Shown here piece by piece: positions 31,981 through 41,992 of a stretch of 50,809 nucleotides of DNA. This DNA comes from Acidobacteriota bacterium (GTDB taxonomy: Bacteria > Acidobacteriota > Terriglobia > Terriglobales > Acidobacteriaceae). The DNA is taken from the NCBI GenBank assembly GCA_021846945.1, contig JAJZVZ010000014.1, positions 1-50,809 on the forward strand, given 5' to 3'. A program made the translations under genes and the position numbers. The notes beneath the pieces were generated by a model. That model was not told the origin of the DNA. It ran no database searches and worked only from the letters and a program-made list of their open reading frames with translations. Each line of letters begins with the position of its first letter. Position 1 is the first letter of the stretch.

Positions 31981-32754
31981 GGCGAGGGAGCAGTCTACGT
32001 CCGCCTGCCAACATTTAACTGGCGAAACTATCACAATTTTTCCGAGACGGGATGGCCGAGCCGCCAACCGGGCGATCGCGTGCTCATCGTTGATCTGCGC
32101 AACAATGAAGGCGGCAGCGAGGATTATGGTCTTGCAATCCTCCGTGGCTGGATTGACGAGCAGGCAATGGTGCCACTTCAGGATCTGGGTACTCAGCTCA
32201 ATTCCTCCTGCCTCTTCGCTCCACTTAAGTGGAATTACATGATTCTCAGTTCGCCGGCCGTCTTGTCTGACGCCAAAGGCTACATGCAAGGGCTGCTTGA
32301 TCGCATGGCCCAATTCTATCCGCCCGGTTGTCCGCGCACGGTCGAGACAAATCCGGCCAAGTGGTCATACCCGCAGCGCCGTTTCAATCCCAAACCCGGC
32401 GAGATGCGCATCGTCGCTTTGGTGGACTCACTCTGCGCGTCCGACTGCGAATTACTCACAGAAAGGCTGGCCTCGCTTCCCGAAGCGATCGTAGCGGGGG
32501 CGAATACGTTTGGCGTGGGGCAATTCATTCAGCCTGGCTACTCGGTCTTGCCGCACACCGGATTGCCGTGGAGGATTGCGCTCGGAATGAGCAATTTCTA
32601 CGGTGATAGCCGCTTTTACGACGGGTACGGGCTCGACGTGGATATTGTGGTGCCAAAAGTTGACTCGCTGCAGGATAACCAACTGCGCGAGCTTGCACAA
32701 ATAGTAGAGAAGTTGCCGAGCGACTACGCTCGCGGCTACAAGAGTGAGAATTGA
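31981..32754 (+). pseudogene. N-terminally truncated S41 family peptidase
   Basis: From about 31981 the frame encodes the catalytic C-terminal half of an S41 (C-terminal-processing/tricorn-like) peptidase: GEGAVYVRLPTFNW, RVLIVDLRNNEGGSED, VALVDSLCASDCELLTERL (nucleophile Ser region), GANTFGVGQF and YGLDVDIVVP. The N-terminal domains are missing: the upstream frame only runs through Arg-rich non-homologous sequence into the end of aroE, at 31801. No ATG with a ribosome site precedes the homologous part. It is best read as a gene fragment joined to aroE by a rearrangement, although an intact late domain could still be expressed. Confidence 0.7.
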
Positions 32755-32924
32755 TCTGAACGGTAGCTCCCGATACCGGACCGACCGTACTGACGTCGGT
32801 CGCCCCGCCAGATGACCTTCCAATTGGCACATATTCAATCGGTCGAGGACCTATCGCGGTATTTTGTGAGGGGAAGCCTCCAAAAGCTGCTGGATGCCTG
32901 GAAGTCACCTCTCTGCGCATCTGC

Positions 32925-33674
32925 TCACATTGCGCCGTTTTGTTTTGTGCTGCCGCCGCTCCCTTTGGGTCCGCCGCTTACCGGCCGCGCCAGCATCGAC
33001 GGCCCTACCTGACGCAGAGGCGCCGCTGGCGCCGCCGGCGGCTGATGCATCGTTACGATGATCGCCTCGGCTGGTTTGTTCCCTGCGCATTGATAGGAGT
33101 GCGGCGTGCCGGCATCGAAGTAGACCGCATCGCCTGGTTCCAGGGTGCAGTGGTGTTCGCCGTGATGAACCTCCAGTATCCCTTGCAGTACATAGAGAAA
33201 CTCAAAGCCGGGGTGCATATGCGCCCGCGCCTCTGTACTGACTTCCAGCGGCAGGAATTCCGCGAAGTAGGGGTCCATGTGCCGGTCAGGGACCATATAC
33301 CCGAGGCTTTCGAAGTAGTAGGTGGGCGGTTCCACGCCGGTTTGCGGCAGCCGCACCCTGTCCTTTTGCCGGTGCACGCGAAACATCGCCGCAGCCTCGG
33401 CCTCAAAGAAATAAGACAAGTCTTTCGAAAAGACCATGGCGATCCGGGCCAGATTGCGCAAGGTGGGCACCACGCGCCCGGTCTCCAGCTGGGAGAGAAA
33501 GCTGGCGGAGAGACCGGTGTGCTTGCCGAGTTCGACAAGACCCATCGATTTCTTGAGGCGCAGACGCCGGATGCGCTCTCCGATCCGCTTTTCCGCAATG
33601 AACCTGTCGGCGGTTTCTGAATCGACCTGAGATTTTTGTGTCTCTTCGCTCTTCACCATTGCCGGCTCGCCCAT
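32925..33674 (-). CDS. XRE-cupin transcriptional regulator
   Basis: A 249-residue regulator with an N-terminal XRE helix-turn-helix (RIGERIRRLRLKKSMGLVELGKHTGLSASFLSQLETGRVVPTLRNLARIA, about residues 30-80) and a C-terminal cupin (GFEFLYVLQGILEVHHGEHHCTLEPGDAVYFDAGTPHSYQC, about 160-210). This PuuR/SutR-like architecture senses a small molecule through the cupin. A Pro/Gly/Lys-rich tail follows. ATG 33674 is preferred over GTG 33692 because GGGAG lies 7 bases before it. It is divergent from the TIGR01777 gene, its most likely neighbour target besides itself. Confidence 0.9.
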   Translation of the reverse strand: MGEPAMVKSEETQKSQVDSETADRFIAEKRIGERIRRLRLKKSMGLVELGKHTGLSASFLSQLETGRVVPTLRNLARIAMVFSKDLSYFFEAEAAAMFRVHRQKDRVRLPQTGVEPPTYYFESLGYMVPDRHMDPYFAEFLPLEVSTEARAHMHPGFEFLYVLQGILEVHHGEHHCTLEPGDAVYFDAGTPHSYQCAGNKPAEAIIVTMHQPPAAPAAPLRQVGPSMLARPVSGGPKGSGGSTKQNGAM

Positions 33675-33822
33675 GGGCACTCTCCCAATCACTTACTTAC
33701 AGAATGCTCCTCGAAATAAAATATTGTCCAGATCGAAAAGTGTTGCCGTATCACAAAAGCAATTCCTTGCGGTGCTCCGGGTTTCCGCCACCGAGGTTAA
33801 ATGGAAAAGAGTCCGGTTAAAT

Positions 33823-34770
33823 ATGACTGAAATTTTACCCACATACCTTCTCTCAGGCGCATCGGGGATGCTTGGCGGCGCGCTACGGGCGGCCTTGGCT
33901 GAACGGCAGTGCGGCATGCTGCAACTGGTGCGCCGGCCCGCAAAAGCAGCCGGAGAAGTGGAGTGGAATCCCGCCGCTGCCGTGGCCGTTCGTGCCCCTG
34001 ACTCGCTGGAAGGGATCAAGGCTGCTATTCACCTCTCAGGCGCCAACGTGGCTGCGCATCGCTGGACGCCGGCATATAAGCGGGAGATGGTCGCCAGTCG
34101 CGTAGACTCCACCCGTGCCCTCGCGTGCATGCTGGCCGGTCTACGCCGTCCGCCGCAGGCGCTGCTGGCGGCCTCGGCGGCGGGTATTTATGGTGATCGC
34201 GGCGACGAGATTCTGGACGAATCGTCATCGGACGGCTCGGGCTTCCTTGCCGATCTTTGCCGGGAATGGGAGGCTGCGGCCCGGCCCGCGGTGGAGGCCG
34301 GCATCCGGGTGGTTCATCTGCGCCTTGGCGTGGTTCTCGGCGGCGGAGCGGGGGCGCTTGGCCGGATGGCGCCGTTGTTCCAGCTTGGACTGGGGGGGCG
34401 GCTGGGTGATGGCCGCCAGTGGATGAGCTGGATCGGGCTTGAGGACACCGTCGGCGCCATTCTCTTTCTCCTGGAAAATCCAGTACTTGCAGGCCCTGTC
34501 AATCTGACCGCTCCCAACCCGGTAACGAATGCCGAGTTCACCCGCGCCCTGGGCCGCGCGCTGCATCGGCCCGCCCTGCTGCCTGCACCTGCCTTTGCCC
34601 TGCGCCTGGCTCTGGGCGAGATGGCCCGCGAAGCCTTGCTCGCGAGCGCTCGCATCCGGCCGGCCCGCCTCCTGGACGCCGGCTTCCGCTTTGCGCAGCC
34701 GACGGTAGAGGCAGCGCTCGCCGCCGCGCTGGCGCGGCCCCGTCCGCCCTCGCAGTCCGCGTTATCCTAG
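33823..34770 (+). CDS. TIGR01777 family (YfcH-like) NAD-dependent epimerase-type protein
   Basis: A 315-residue extended [20 protein letters not shown] is the Rossmann motif; [37 protein letters not shown] is diagnostic of TIGR01777. [56 protein letters not shown] and [19 protein letters not shown] follow, with the short DUF1731-like C-terminal helix ([18 protein letters not shown]). Biochemical function of the family is not established; links to cell division or membrane stress have been suggested. The frame continues to 33673, but ATG 33823 begins the homology. Confidence 0.88.
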   Translation: MTEILPTYLLSGASGMLGGALRAALAERQCGMLQLVRRPAKAAGEVEWNPAAAVAVRAPDSLEGIKAAIHLSGANVAAHRWTPAYKREMVASRVDSTRALACMLAGLRRPPQALLAASAAGIYGDRGDEILDESSSDGSGFLADLCREWEAAARPAVEAGIRVVHLRLGVVLGGGAGALGRMAPLFQLGLGGRLGDGRQWMSWIGLEDTVGAILFLLENPVLAGPVNLTAPNPVTNAEFTRALGRALHRPALLPAPAFALRLALGEMAREALLASARIRPARLLDAGFRFAQPTVEAALAAALARPRPPSQSALS

Positions 34771-34810
34771 AGAGTCCGGCCGCGCCTCTTCACTGCGGCC
34801 ACTCAGGAAA

Positions 34811-36181
34811 GTGCAAACGCGTATGCCCGAAGAGACTTCCGCAACTCTACCCGCAGGCCCAGCCCCAATCGCTACAATCTCTGCTCTCGGCCAGTATGAG
34901 GGCCAATCCGTCACCTTGCGCGGGTGGCTCTATAACCTGCGCGAGAGCGGCAAACTGCTGTTTCCCATCTTTCGCGACGGCACCGGCACGGTGCAGGGCG
35001 TAGCCCACGTCAAGAGCGTTTCGTCTGAGGTCTTTGAGACGCTCAAAGGCCTAACGCAGGAGTCCAGCATGATCGTCACGGGCAAAGTCCGCGCCGACAA
35101 GCGCGCGCCCGGCGGCTTCGAGATTGACGTCGAGAACCTGCAGGTGGTCCAGCGCGTGCCGGAAGACGATCCCTACCCCATCAGCTTGAAGGAGCACGGC
35201 GTCGACTTTCTCATGGAGCACCGGCATTTGTGGGTACGGTCGCCCCGGCAATCGGCCATTCTGCGCATTCGCGCCGAGATCATGCGCGCGGCCGCGGAGT
35301 ATTTCGACACCAACGGCTATATCCGCACCGATCCGCCGATTCTGACGCCAGCCGCGTGCGAGGGCACTTCGACGCTCTTCCCGGTGGACTACTTCGGCGA
35401 TCCCGCTTTCCTTACGCAGAGCGGGCAGCTCTACGTCGAGTCTACGGCGCTGGCGCTAGGCAAGGTCTACAGCTTCGGCCCGACGTTTCGCGCCGAGAAG
35501 TCGAAGACGCGCCGCCACCTGACCGAGTTCTGGATGATCGAACCGGAAGTTGCCTTTATGGACCTCGACGGCCTGCTGGAACTGGCCGAGAACTTCCTCT
35601 CGCACATCGTCCAGAGCGTACTGAAGAACCGGGCCGCGGAGCTGCAAACCATCGGGCGCGACCCCGCGAAGCTGGAAGCGATTCTGCCGCCGTTCCCGCG
35701 GCTGCGCTACGACGAGGCGGCGGCGATGCTGAACGAAGCGCACAGGAAGGGCGAGTTGGAGCAGCCCTTCGACTATGGCAACGACTTTGGCTCACCCGAC
35801 GAAACCTGGCTCAGCTCGCAGTTCGACCGGCCGGTGATGGTGCATCGCTATCCGGCCGATGTGAAGGCTTTCTACATGGAGCCAGATCCGGCCGATTCGC
35901 GTTACGCGCTCTGCGTCGATGTGCTGGCGCCCGAGGGCTACGGTGAAATCATCGGCGGCTCGCAGCGCGTCTCCAGCTTCGAGCTGCTCAACGCGCGCAT
36001 CGAGCAGCACAACCTGCCGAAGGAAGCCTTCCAGTGGTACCTGGATTTGCGCCGCTACGGCAGCGTGCCGCACGCGGGATTCGGTATGGGCATCGAGCGC
36101 GCCGTGGCGTGGATCTGCGGCCTGGACCACGTGCGCGAGACGATCCCCTTCGCGCGAACCCTGCACCGGATCTATCCATGA
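34811..36181 (+). CDS. asnS: Asparaginyl-tRNA synthetase
   Basis: A 456-residue class IIb aminoacyl-tRNA synthetase charging tRNA-Asn. Residues ~25-125 are the OB-fold anticodon-binding domain ([26 protein letters not shown]). The catalytic core has [53 protein letters not shown], motif 2 [21 protein letters not shown] and motif 3 [25 protein letters not shown] distinguishes it as Asn/Asp-type. Length is near that of bacterial AsnRS (E. coli 466). GTG 34811 or ATG 34823 could start it; AGGAAA at 34804-34810 does not decide. It is 40 bases after the TIGR01777 gene. Confidence 0.95.
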   Translation: MQTRMPEETSATLPAGPAPIATISALGQYEGQSVTLRGWLYNLRESGKLLFPIFRDGTGTVQGVAHVKSVSSEVFETLKGLTQESSMIVTGKVRADKRAPGGFEIDVENLQVVQRVPEDDPYPISLKEHGVDFLMEHRHLWVRSPRQSAILRIRAEIMRAAAEYFDTNGYIRTDPPILTPAACEGTSTLFPVDYFGDPAFLTQSGQLYVESTALALGKVYSFGPTFRAEKSKTRRHLTEFWMIEPEVAFMDLDGLLELAENFLSHIVQSVLKNRAAELQTIGRDPAKLEAILPPFPRLRYDEAAAMLNEAHRKGELEQPFDYGNDFGSPDETWLSSQFDRPVMVHRYPADVKAFYMEPDPADSRYALCVDVLAPEGYGEIIGGSQRVSSFELLNARIEQHNLPKEAFQWYLDLRRYGSVPHAGFGMGIERAVAWICGLDHVRETIPFARTLHRIYP

Positions 36182-36247
36182 GGCAGGGTTCGGGATTAGG
36201 CAGCGCACGCAGCCAACCTTGTTCTGTTCGGAGAGTCTATCTTCGCT

Positions 36248-36997
36248 TCAAGATGCCGCTGGGCCTTCGCGACTCTTCGCTACTGCGATTGCCTTGGCGA
36301 TCAGCGACGCGACGAAATTCTGAAATCCCAGCTCGACGTTGGGTTCACGATAATACCCCTCAGGACCTTTCGCTGCATTGGACATAAGAAAACAAGCGGC
36401 ATCGTACATCCGCTCACGCACCAGTTTGGTAAGCAGAATTTCGTAGCGCTTCGCGTAGGAGGCATCCTTGAACTCCTCGAACACTTTGAAGTGTGGCTCG
36501 CGGGCTCGTACCGGGCGGAGCGAACCTGAAGCCTCTTCAAGCAGCATCAAATAACCAAGCCACGGCCGGGCTGATGGCTTAAATGCCCCTTCCCGGTAAG
36601 CCGACCAGATGTCGGCAGCGCTCCCGATAGCTTCCTCGGTCCGGTTGTTGTAATTGTTACCGAAGGAACCGACTTGTGATTTGAATTCGATGCCCGCGAT
36701 CAGTTTGCCATCCGACACAACCAGCAGATCCCACTTCTTTTCTGGGCGGTACCACCCAGGAAGCTCGACGTACTTTTCACAAAATATGTGAGCCTTGGGA
36801 AGGCCGTTTGCACACAAAAGCTCCCGCACCAAATCAATGAAGCCATTCATTTGTGCGCCGCCCGTGACTGCGGAACGAGCGCCGGCGTCCTTGCTTCCTG
36901 TCTGAGATCCTTGCTTCATTGCTTGCGTTTCGCGCGTAATCCAAAAGCGCTTGACGGCTTCTGTGAGGTGCATTTCGATTCCCGGGTCCAGATTCAT
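36248..36997 (-). CDS. PaeR7I/XhoI-type type II restriction endonuclease
   Basis: A 249-residue protein matching the PaeR7I family; known members (PaeR7I, XhoI) cut CTCGAG. KDAGARSAVTGGAQMNGFIDLV near residues 35-58 is the family signature. WDLLVV (Asp about 90) followed by IAGIEFKSQVGSFGNNYNNRTEEAIG (Glu about 104, Lys about 106) gives the PD-(D/E)XK catalytic core. The C-terminal PNVELGFQNFVASLIAKAI is also family-like. Its ATG overlaps the stop of the upstream methyltransferase by four bases, so methylase is translated first. Composition is AT-richer than the flanking asnS, consistent with horizontal gain. Confidence 0.9.
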   Translation of the reverse strand: MNLDPGIEMHLTEAVKRFWITRETQAMKQGSQTGSKDAGARSAVTGGAQMNGFIDLVRELLCANGLPKAHIFCEKYVELPGWYRPEKKWDLLVVSDGKLIAGIEFKSQVGSFGNNYNNRTEEAIGSAADIWSAYREGAFKPSARPWLGYLMLLEEASGSLRPVRAREPHFKVFEEFKDASYAKRYEILLTKLVRERMYDAACFLMSNAAKGPEGYYREPNVELGFQNFVASLIAKAIAVAKSREGPAAS

Positions 36998-38025
36998 CTG
37001 ACGGCTTTCACTTTTTCGGCGTGGATGGTGGCCCTGCTGAAAAGCTGGGAAGTTTCATTGGCAATTCGCTTGTGGGCCTGTTCGAAGTAGTGTGGATCAA
37101 TCTCCAAGCCGACGCAGTTCCGGCCGTATGCGGCCGCGGCCACTGCCGTGGTGCCCGTGCCAAGAAACGGATCGAGCACCGTGTCACCCACAAAGCTGAA
37201 CATGCGTATCAGCCTCGCGGCAAGCTCAACCGGATACGGGGCAGGGTGATGGCGAGTTGAGGCCCCAGCAACCCCCGACCAGATCTGTTGGAACCATTGT
37301 TTATGATCGTCACCAGAGATCACGCTTAAGATTCGCGTTGGGATGTCGGGAGCACGATACCCGCCGGGCTTCCGCTGCATCAGGATGAATTCAATGTCGT
37401 TCTTAATCACTGAATTCGGCTCGTAGGGCTTGCCTAGGAAACTGGAGCCGTTCTCTACCTCGTAAACAGCGTTCGCGATCTTGTGCCAAATGATCGGTGC
37501 AAGGTTATCAAAGCCGAGTTTCCGGCATCGCTCTTGAATGGATGCATGGAGAGGTACAACCGTATGACGCCCGTTGTTCTTTCTCCTTGAGAGACACACA
37601 TCACCGACTACGCAAATCAGGCGGCCACCGGGAACTAATGCTCGGAAGCAATGGTGCCAGACCTTGTCGAGTTCAGTGAGGAACTCATCGTAATCCTCGA
37701 TATGTCCCATTTGGCCATCGGTGTCGCGATACTCCTTCAATGTCCAGTACGGAGGTGAGGTAAGCGCCAGGTGGACAGAGTTCGACGCGATATCAGCCAT
37801 TTGCCGGGCGTCGCCGAGGATAAGGCGGTGAGAGGTCGGAACCTTTCTGACCGCTTCGCCGATCAGTTGCATCAGATGCTTATCTTTGGCAATACGCGGA
37901 AGATCCGTCTGCGGATTGGCGAGTGGATACACCTCGGGCGGTACAAATGCGGCAAGATCGGTCCCCACATAATCTTGCTGGTCTCGTTCTGCATAGACGT
38001 CGATTTTTTTTAATGCTAATGCCAT
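36994..38025 (-). CDS. Site-specific DNA methyltransferase (beta class, TSPPYW)
   Basis: A 343-residue amino-methyltransferase. The catalytic motif IV TSPPYW is at residues ~89-94 and SAM motif I (DTVLDPFLGTGTTAVAAAAYGRNCVGLEID) near 285, so motif IV precedes motif I, as in the beta class. S-P-P-Y favours N4-cytosine but N6-adenine is possible. A target-recognition region lies between (about 150-270, RRKNNGRHTVVPLHASIQERC and FLMQRKPGGYRAPDIP-like parts). It protects host DNA against the downstream nuclease. ATG 38025 lacks a clear Shine-Dalgarno; eight consecutive A residues cover codons 5-8 (leucine to isoleucine) and could slip. Confidence 0.9.
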   Translation of the reverse strand: MALALKKIDVYAERDQQDYVGTDLAAFVPPEVYPLANPQTDLPRIAKDKHLMQLIGEAVRKVPTSHRLILGDARQMADIASNSVHLALTSPPYWTLKEYRDTDGQMGHIEDYDEFLTELDKVWHHCFRALVPGGRLICVVGDVCLSRRKNNGRHTVVPLHASIQERCRKLGFDNLAPIIWHKIANAVYEVENGSSFLGKPYEPNSVIKNDIEFILMQRKPGGYRAPDIPTRILSVISGDDHKQWFQQIWSGVAGASTRHHPAPYPVELAARLIRMFSFVGDTVLDPFLGTGTTAVAAAAYGRNCVGLEIDPHYFEQAHKRIANETSQLFSRATIHAEKVKAVR

Positions 38026-38254
38026 GAAATCATTCTGCTTGGATCGATGCTCTGATCGTATAGGAACGCACCTGGGGAGGCCCCGTCAAGGCTGAACCGG
38101 GCCCATCCTCTTCTTTAGAGGAAAACTGGAGCGAGAGTTTCGATTCAGGAATGTCTCGGGAGCGGATGAGTGCAACGGCTCATCGAATGGCGATACTCCC
38201 GAGTAAAGGCGTATCGTCTGAATAGCGTGCATTCCACGCCGCTGCGGTCCTCCC

Positions 38255-39586
38255 TCAGTTGCGTTTCTTCAGGTGCATATCCGCGAACCTAAGAAATTGC
38301 TCCCAGTCGTACTCGGTCACTGCGTGGATGCCGGGGCGATAGTGAAAGCCGATGGTGTGCATGATGGGCTGGTCGAGCGGCGGCAGCTTCGTGATGCCGA
38401 GCCCTTGCTCGCCGAACAGGTTGAAGACGGGTGCAGCCGCATCCGCTGCCAGGATGGCTCCAAGCGGGTCTGCCCACTGGTCCTTTTCCGCGGCGTCCAG
38501 GTAAACCGGCCTCGGCGCAATCAGCGCGATCAATTCGTGCGCGTCCACCGGCAACTGGTCAACCTGGTCGCCGTACCTTTGAAAGTTCTGGCTGAACCAC
38601 CACGGAAACGAGGCATAGATGCTCTTCGCCGTCTCGCCGTAATTATGCCGTAGCAGGGAGGCGCCGGCTTTGCCCGAGCAATTGGCAACCACCATCGCAA
38701 AGCGCGTATCCTGTGCTCCGGCCCACAGCGCGGTCTTGCCCAGCCGCGAGTGTCCCATCACGATCACGCGGTGGTGATCCACGTCGCTGTCGGCTTCAAG
38801 GTAGTCCATGCCGCGGCTCAGTCCCCACGCCCAGGCCCCAATGGCTCCCCAGTCGCCGGGTGCAGGTTCGGTTTGCCCCGGTTTGAAGAACAGGCGCCGG
38901 ACGCTGTACTTGATGCCGCCTGAAAAATCCGGCTCAAGATCGCCGTAATAAATGGCGGCAAAACCGTAGCCATCGTTGAGCACTTTCTTTACCTGCCAGT
39001 CGCTCGAAAACTTGAGCGCTGCCTGAGGATATTTCTTGACCCAGGCCGCGGCCGGCATGCGCACCCACGGAGCCGTAAAGCTCCACACCTCTCCAGCCTC
39101 AATCCCGGGATCGTTGACAATTGTGTTCAGCCCCGCAAAGCTCATGCACAGGAACAGCGGAACCGGCTTGCGCGCGCTGTTGGGGATATAGATCAGCATA
39201 TCCATCTTCGGACCATCTTCGTTGCGGGTGAAGTAGATCATCACCTGCTTGCGGGTTGCCAGGCCATGGAGCGCATGGCGGTCCACGTTGAAGACTTTCC
39301 AGTGCAGGCCAGGCAACCGGCGTTGCGGCGTGCGGCCATAGATGTTTTCCTCAAACAAATGAATCAGCTCAGGCCGGCGCTTCTCCGTCCAGGTGGCAGC
39401 ATCGCGGACCCGCTCGCCATTCTGCAGGACGAGCGGATTGGGCAGTGTGTAGTTGCCCGCCTTGCTCTCGTCATAGTTGATCGCAAACTTCGGCTTCTGC
39501 GGACAGAGCCTCGTAGTGCCAAGTGATAATGCCACGACAATCAGGCCTGCGGCCCACAGTGCAACTCCGCATAATCTCTTCACCAT
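38255..39586 (-). CDS. CE15 glucuronoyl esterase, secreted
   Basis: A 443-residue alpha/beta-hydrolase of carbohydrate esterase family 15, which cleaves ester links between glucuronoxylan and lignin. A signal-anchor (LCGVALWAAGLIVVALSLGTT) starts the protein. Bacterial CE15 signatures follow: YNLPNPL-like NYTLPNPLV, RRPELIHLFEENIYGRTP, GAIGAWAWGLSRGMDYLEAD, the nucleophile in IVMGHSRLGKTALWAGAQD (about S280), VVANCSGKAGASL, FPWWFSQNFQRY and IAPRPVYLDAAEKDQWADP. The fungal GCSRxG appears here as GHSRLG, as usual in bacteria. The frame reaches 39634, but ATG 39586 has GGAGGAGGG five bases upstream. It follows the GH3 gene on the same strand, forming a plant cell-wall pair. Confidence 0.92.
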   Translation of the reverse strand: MVKRLCGVALWAAGLIVVALSLGTTRLCPQKPKFAINYDESKAGNYTLPNPLVLQNGERVRDAATWTEKRRPELIHLFEENIYGRTPQRRLPGLHWKVFNVDRHALHGLATRKQVMIYFTRNEDGPKMDMLIYIPNSARKPVPLFLCMSFAGLNTIVNDPGIEAGEVWSFTAPWVRMPAAAWVKKYPQAALKFSSDWQVKKVLNDGYGFAAIYYGDLEPDFSGGIKYSVRRLFFKPGQTEPAPGDWGAIGAWAWGLSRGMDYLEADSDVDHHRVIVMGHSRLGKTALWAGAQDTRFAMVVANCSGKAGASLLRHNYGETAKSIYASFPWWFSQNFQRYGDQVDQLPVDAHELIALIAPRPVYLDAAEKDQWADPLGAILAADAAAPVFNLFGEQGLGITKLPPLDQPIMHTIGFHYRPGIHAVTEYDWEQFLRFADMHLKKRN

Positions 39587-39680
39587 GAAACCCTCCTCCG
39601 GCGAGCTGCCATAAAATCTTGTCCAATTCGGCATCTGAAATCATCAACATGAAGCGCAGAGACGCTGAGCGTCCGCGGCT

Positions 39681-41798
39681 TTAGCGAACTACCAGGCTCT
39701 GGTGAAGCGGTAAATCGCGAGAGGATGTGCCGGCCAGAATCTCGTAAGTGCCGGGGCGGAAGGTCCAGCGATGCGCGGCGGCATCATAGATCGAGAAAGA
39801 CCGCGCATCGAGTGTGATGCTGACAGGTTTGGTTTCGCCGGGCTGCAGCTCGACCTTGGCGAAGCCACGCAACAGATGCAGCGGCTCGCCGTCGGCGGCG
39901 GGATGACCGACATAGACCTCGACGACTTCAGCTCCTGCGCGCCTGCCGGTATTGGCCACGTCGACGCGGACCAGCGCTGACGTTTCTGCAGCCGCGGACT
40001 TTTGGGGTGCGACGACTATGTGGCTGAGGCGGAAAGTGGTGTAGGAGAGGCCGAAGCCGAAGGGGAAGAGCGGCACGGTGTGAGTGGCATCGTACCAGCG
40101 GTAGCCGACGTTGAGCCCTTCCGTATAGTGTGAAAGGCCGTTGACCCCGGGCCACTGCTCCTGTGAAGCGGTGGGAAGCGCCTCGGCGCTGCGCGGAAAG
40201 GTAAGCGGCAGCTTGCCCGAGGGATCCACATCGCCGTAGAGGATGGCTGCGAGTGCGTTACCGTCCTCCTGGCCGGGGTACCACGCTTCAACGATGCCGG
40301 CCACCTTGTCTGCCCAGGGCATGAGTACCGGGCCGCCCGTGTTGAGCACCACGATCGTCCTCGGATTCGCGGCGGCAACGGCTTCGACGAGAGCATTTTG
40401 GTTGCCGGGCAGCTTCAAATCAGGCCGGTCGCGGCCTTCGCTCTCCTCGGTATGCACGAAGACAATGGCGATGCCGGCACCGCGGGCAAACTCGGCTGCG
40501 GCCTCGGTGTTGCTGCCGTCGGCGTAGGAAACCTGAGCGCCTGAGCGCTTCTGGATAGCCTCAGACGGCGTAATGATGTACGGCGGATTCGCGCCGGAGC
40601 TGCCGCCGCCCTCGATCTTGGGCGCGACGCCGCCGGATTCGCCGATGACGGCGACCGAGGTCCCGGCAGCGAGCGGTAAAATGCCTCCTTCATTCTTCAG
40701 CAGCACCGTGCCCTGCTCCGCCACATGGCGCGAAAAGGCGTCGCGCTCGGGGCTGCGCGCATAGGAGTCCCAGGTTCCGGCTTGCGGCCTGTCGAAGAGC
40801 CCCTGCCGGAAGATAGGCACCAGGATGTTGCGCACATGCTCGTCGAGCGTGGCCATGCTCACCTGTCCGCTCTGGACGGCAGTCTTGAGCGCATCGCCAA
40901 AGTAGCGGCTGCCGGGCATCTCCTGGTCAAGGCCGTTGTTGGCCGCGGCAACGGTCGAGTGCGTCGCGCCCCAGTCGCTCATCACCCAGCCGTCAAAGTG
41001 CCATTGCTTGCGGAGCACGTCCCGGAGAAGGTAAGGGTTCTCGCAGGAGTACGTGCCGTTGGTCTTGACGTAGGCGCACATCACCGTGCCCACGTGGCCC
41101 TCCTCGATGGCCGCGCGGAATGGCTCAAGGTACACTTCCTGGAGCACGCGCTCATCGACGATCGAGTCTTCACGAAAGCGGTTGCTCTCCTGGTTCATGG
41201 TGGCGTACATGTTGGCGTCGGCAATGGGGCCCTGGCTCTCGATGCCTTTGATCTCGGCCACCGCCATGCGGCCATTGAAGTAGGGGTCTTCGCCGTAGCT
41301 CTCAAAGGTTCGACCCCACTCGGGCACGCGCACCACGTCGATAGACGGACCCAGCTCGACATTCGTGCCCTTGAGCCATTGCTCGCGGCCAAGCACGCGG
41401 CCAAACTCGCCCATGACGTTGACGTCCCAGCCGGAGGCGGCAGCGATCGGCGCGGGGAGCAGCGTAATGTCCGTGGCGCCGTTGCCGACCGCGGCGCGGC
41501 CGTCCGCCAGCTTCAGCGCGGGGATGCCCAGGCGCGCATTGCCGGGCACGTAGCCGATGTAGCCCTCAATGGGCCGCGGCACAACGCCATGCACCATCGT
41601 GATCTTCTCGTCGAGGGTCATCTGCTTCAGCAGCAGATTGGCGCGCTGGAGCGGAATGAGTGAGCGGTTCATCCACGCACGCGCGGCTGCGGACGTGCCG
41701 GCCTGGGCAGCTCCGGCAGGCAGCGCGACCAGCAAACAGGCACCAGCCAGAATCGTCAGAACAGCCGTGCTGCTGTGCCTTGTCAAGTGAATCCTCAT
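39681..41798 (-). CDS. GH3 beta-glucosidase/beta-xylosidase-like, secreted
   Basis: A 705-residue GH3 exo-glycosidase. The signal peptide (STAVLTILAGACLLVALPAGAAQA) is followed by the (beta/alpha)8 domain: MTLDEKITMVHG, GIPALKLADGRAAVG, NVELGPSIDVVRVPEWGRTFESYGEDPYFNG, TNGTYSCENPYLL and the nucleophile in GWVMSDWGATHST (about D275). The second domain holds LLKNEGGILPLAAG, EGRDRPDLKLPG (acid/base Glu region), VVLNTGGPVLMPW and LPLTFPRS; then FPFGFGLSYTTF and a fibronectin-III-like C-terminal domain end it. A longer frame starts at 41972, but ATG 41798 has GGGAGG eight bases upstream. It likely removes beta-linked glucose or xylose at the cell surface, together with the CE15 esterase. Confidence 0.94.
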   Translation of the reverse strand: MRIHLTRHSSTAVLTILAGACLLVALPAGAAQAGTSAAARAWMNRSLIPLQRANLLLKQMTLDEKITMVHGVVPRPIEGYIGYVPGNARLGIPALKLADGRAAVGNGATDITLLPAPIAAASGWDVNVMGEFGRVLGREQWLKGTNVELGPSIDVVRVPEWGRTFESYGEDPYFNGRMAVAEIKGIESQGPIADANMYATMNQESNRFREDSIVDERVLQEVYLEPFRAAIEEGHVGTVMCAYVKTNGTYSCENPYLLRDVLRKQWHFDGWVMSDWGATHSTVAAANNGLDQEMPGSRYFGDALKTAVQSGQVSMATLDEHVRNILVPIFRQGLFDRPQAGTWDSYARSPERDAFSRHVAEQGTVLLKNEGGILPLAAGTSVAVIGESGGVAPKIEGGGSSGANPPYIITPSEAIQKRSGAQVSYADGSNTEAAAEFARGAGIAIVFVHTEESEGRDRPDLKLPGNQNALVEAVAAANPRTIVVLNTGGPVLMPWADKVAGIVEAWYPGQEDGNALAAILYGDVDPSGKLPLTFPRSAEALPTASQEQWPGVNGLSHYTEGLNVGYRWYDATHTVPLFPFGFGLSYTTFRLSHIVVAPQKSAAAETSALVRVDVANTGRRAGAEVVEVYVGHPAADGEPLHLLRGFAKVELQPGETKPVSITLDARSFSIYDAAAHRWTFRPGTYEILAGTSSRDLPLHQSLVVR

Positions 41799-41992
41799 TC
41801 CCATGTCCTCCCGTGCCGATGCCCTTCCACATTGCTTTGGAATTCGCGGAACATCATAACTCGCCCGTGCAAGGCGCGGCGAGCGGTCTGGCCGCGTTTC
41901 GTCACTGTCCGGCTTCTTCCGCGGTACGGTAGCGCCTGAGATGTGCGTATAAGGAGAACGGCTGGCGCACATCCGCGCTATACTGTCTCCCC

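Noticed and set aside
40725-41663. 312-residue open frame antisense to the GH3 gene
   Set aside because: Composition is the reverse shadow of a conserved GH3 enzyme; no homology seen.
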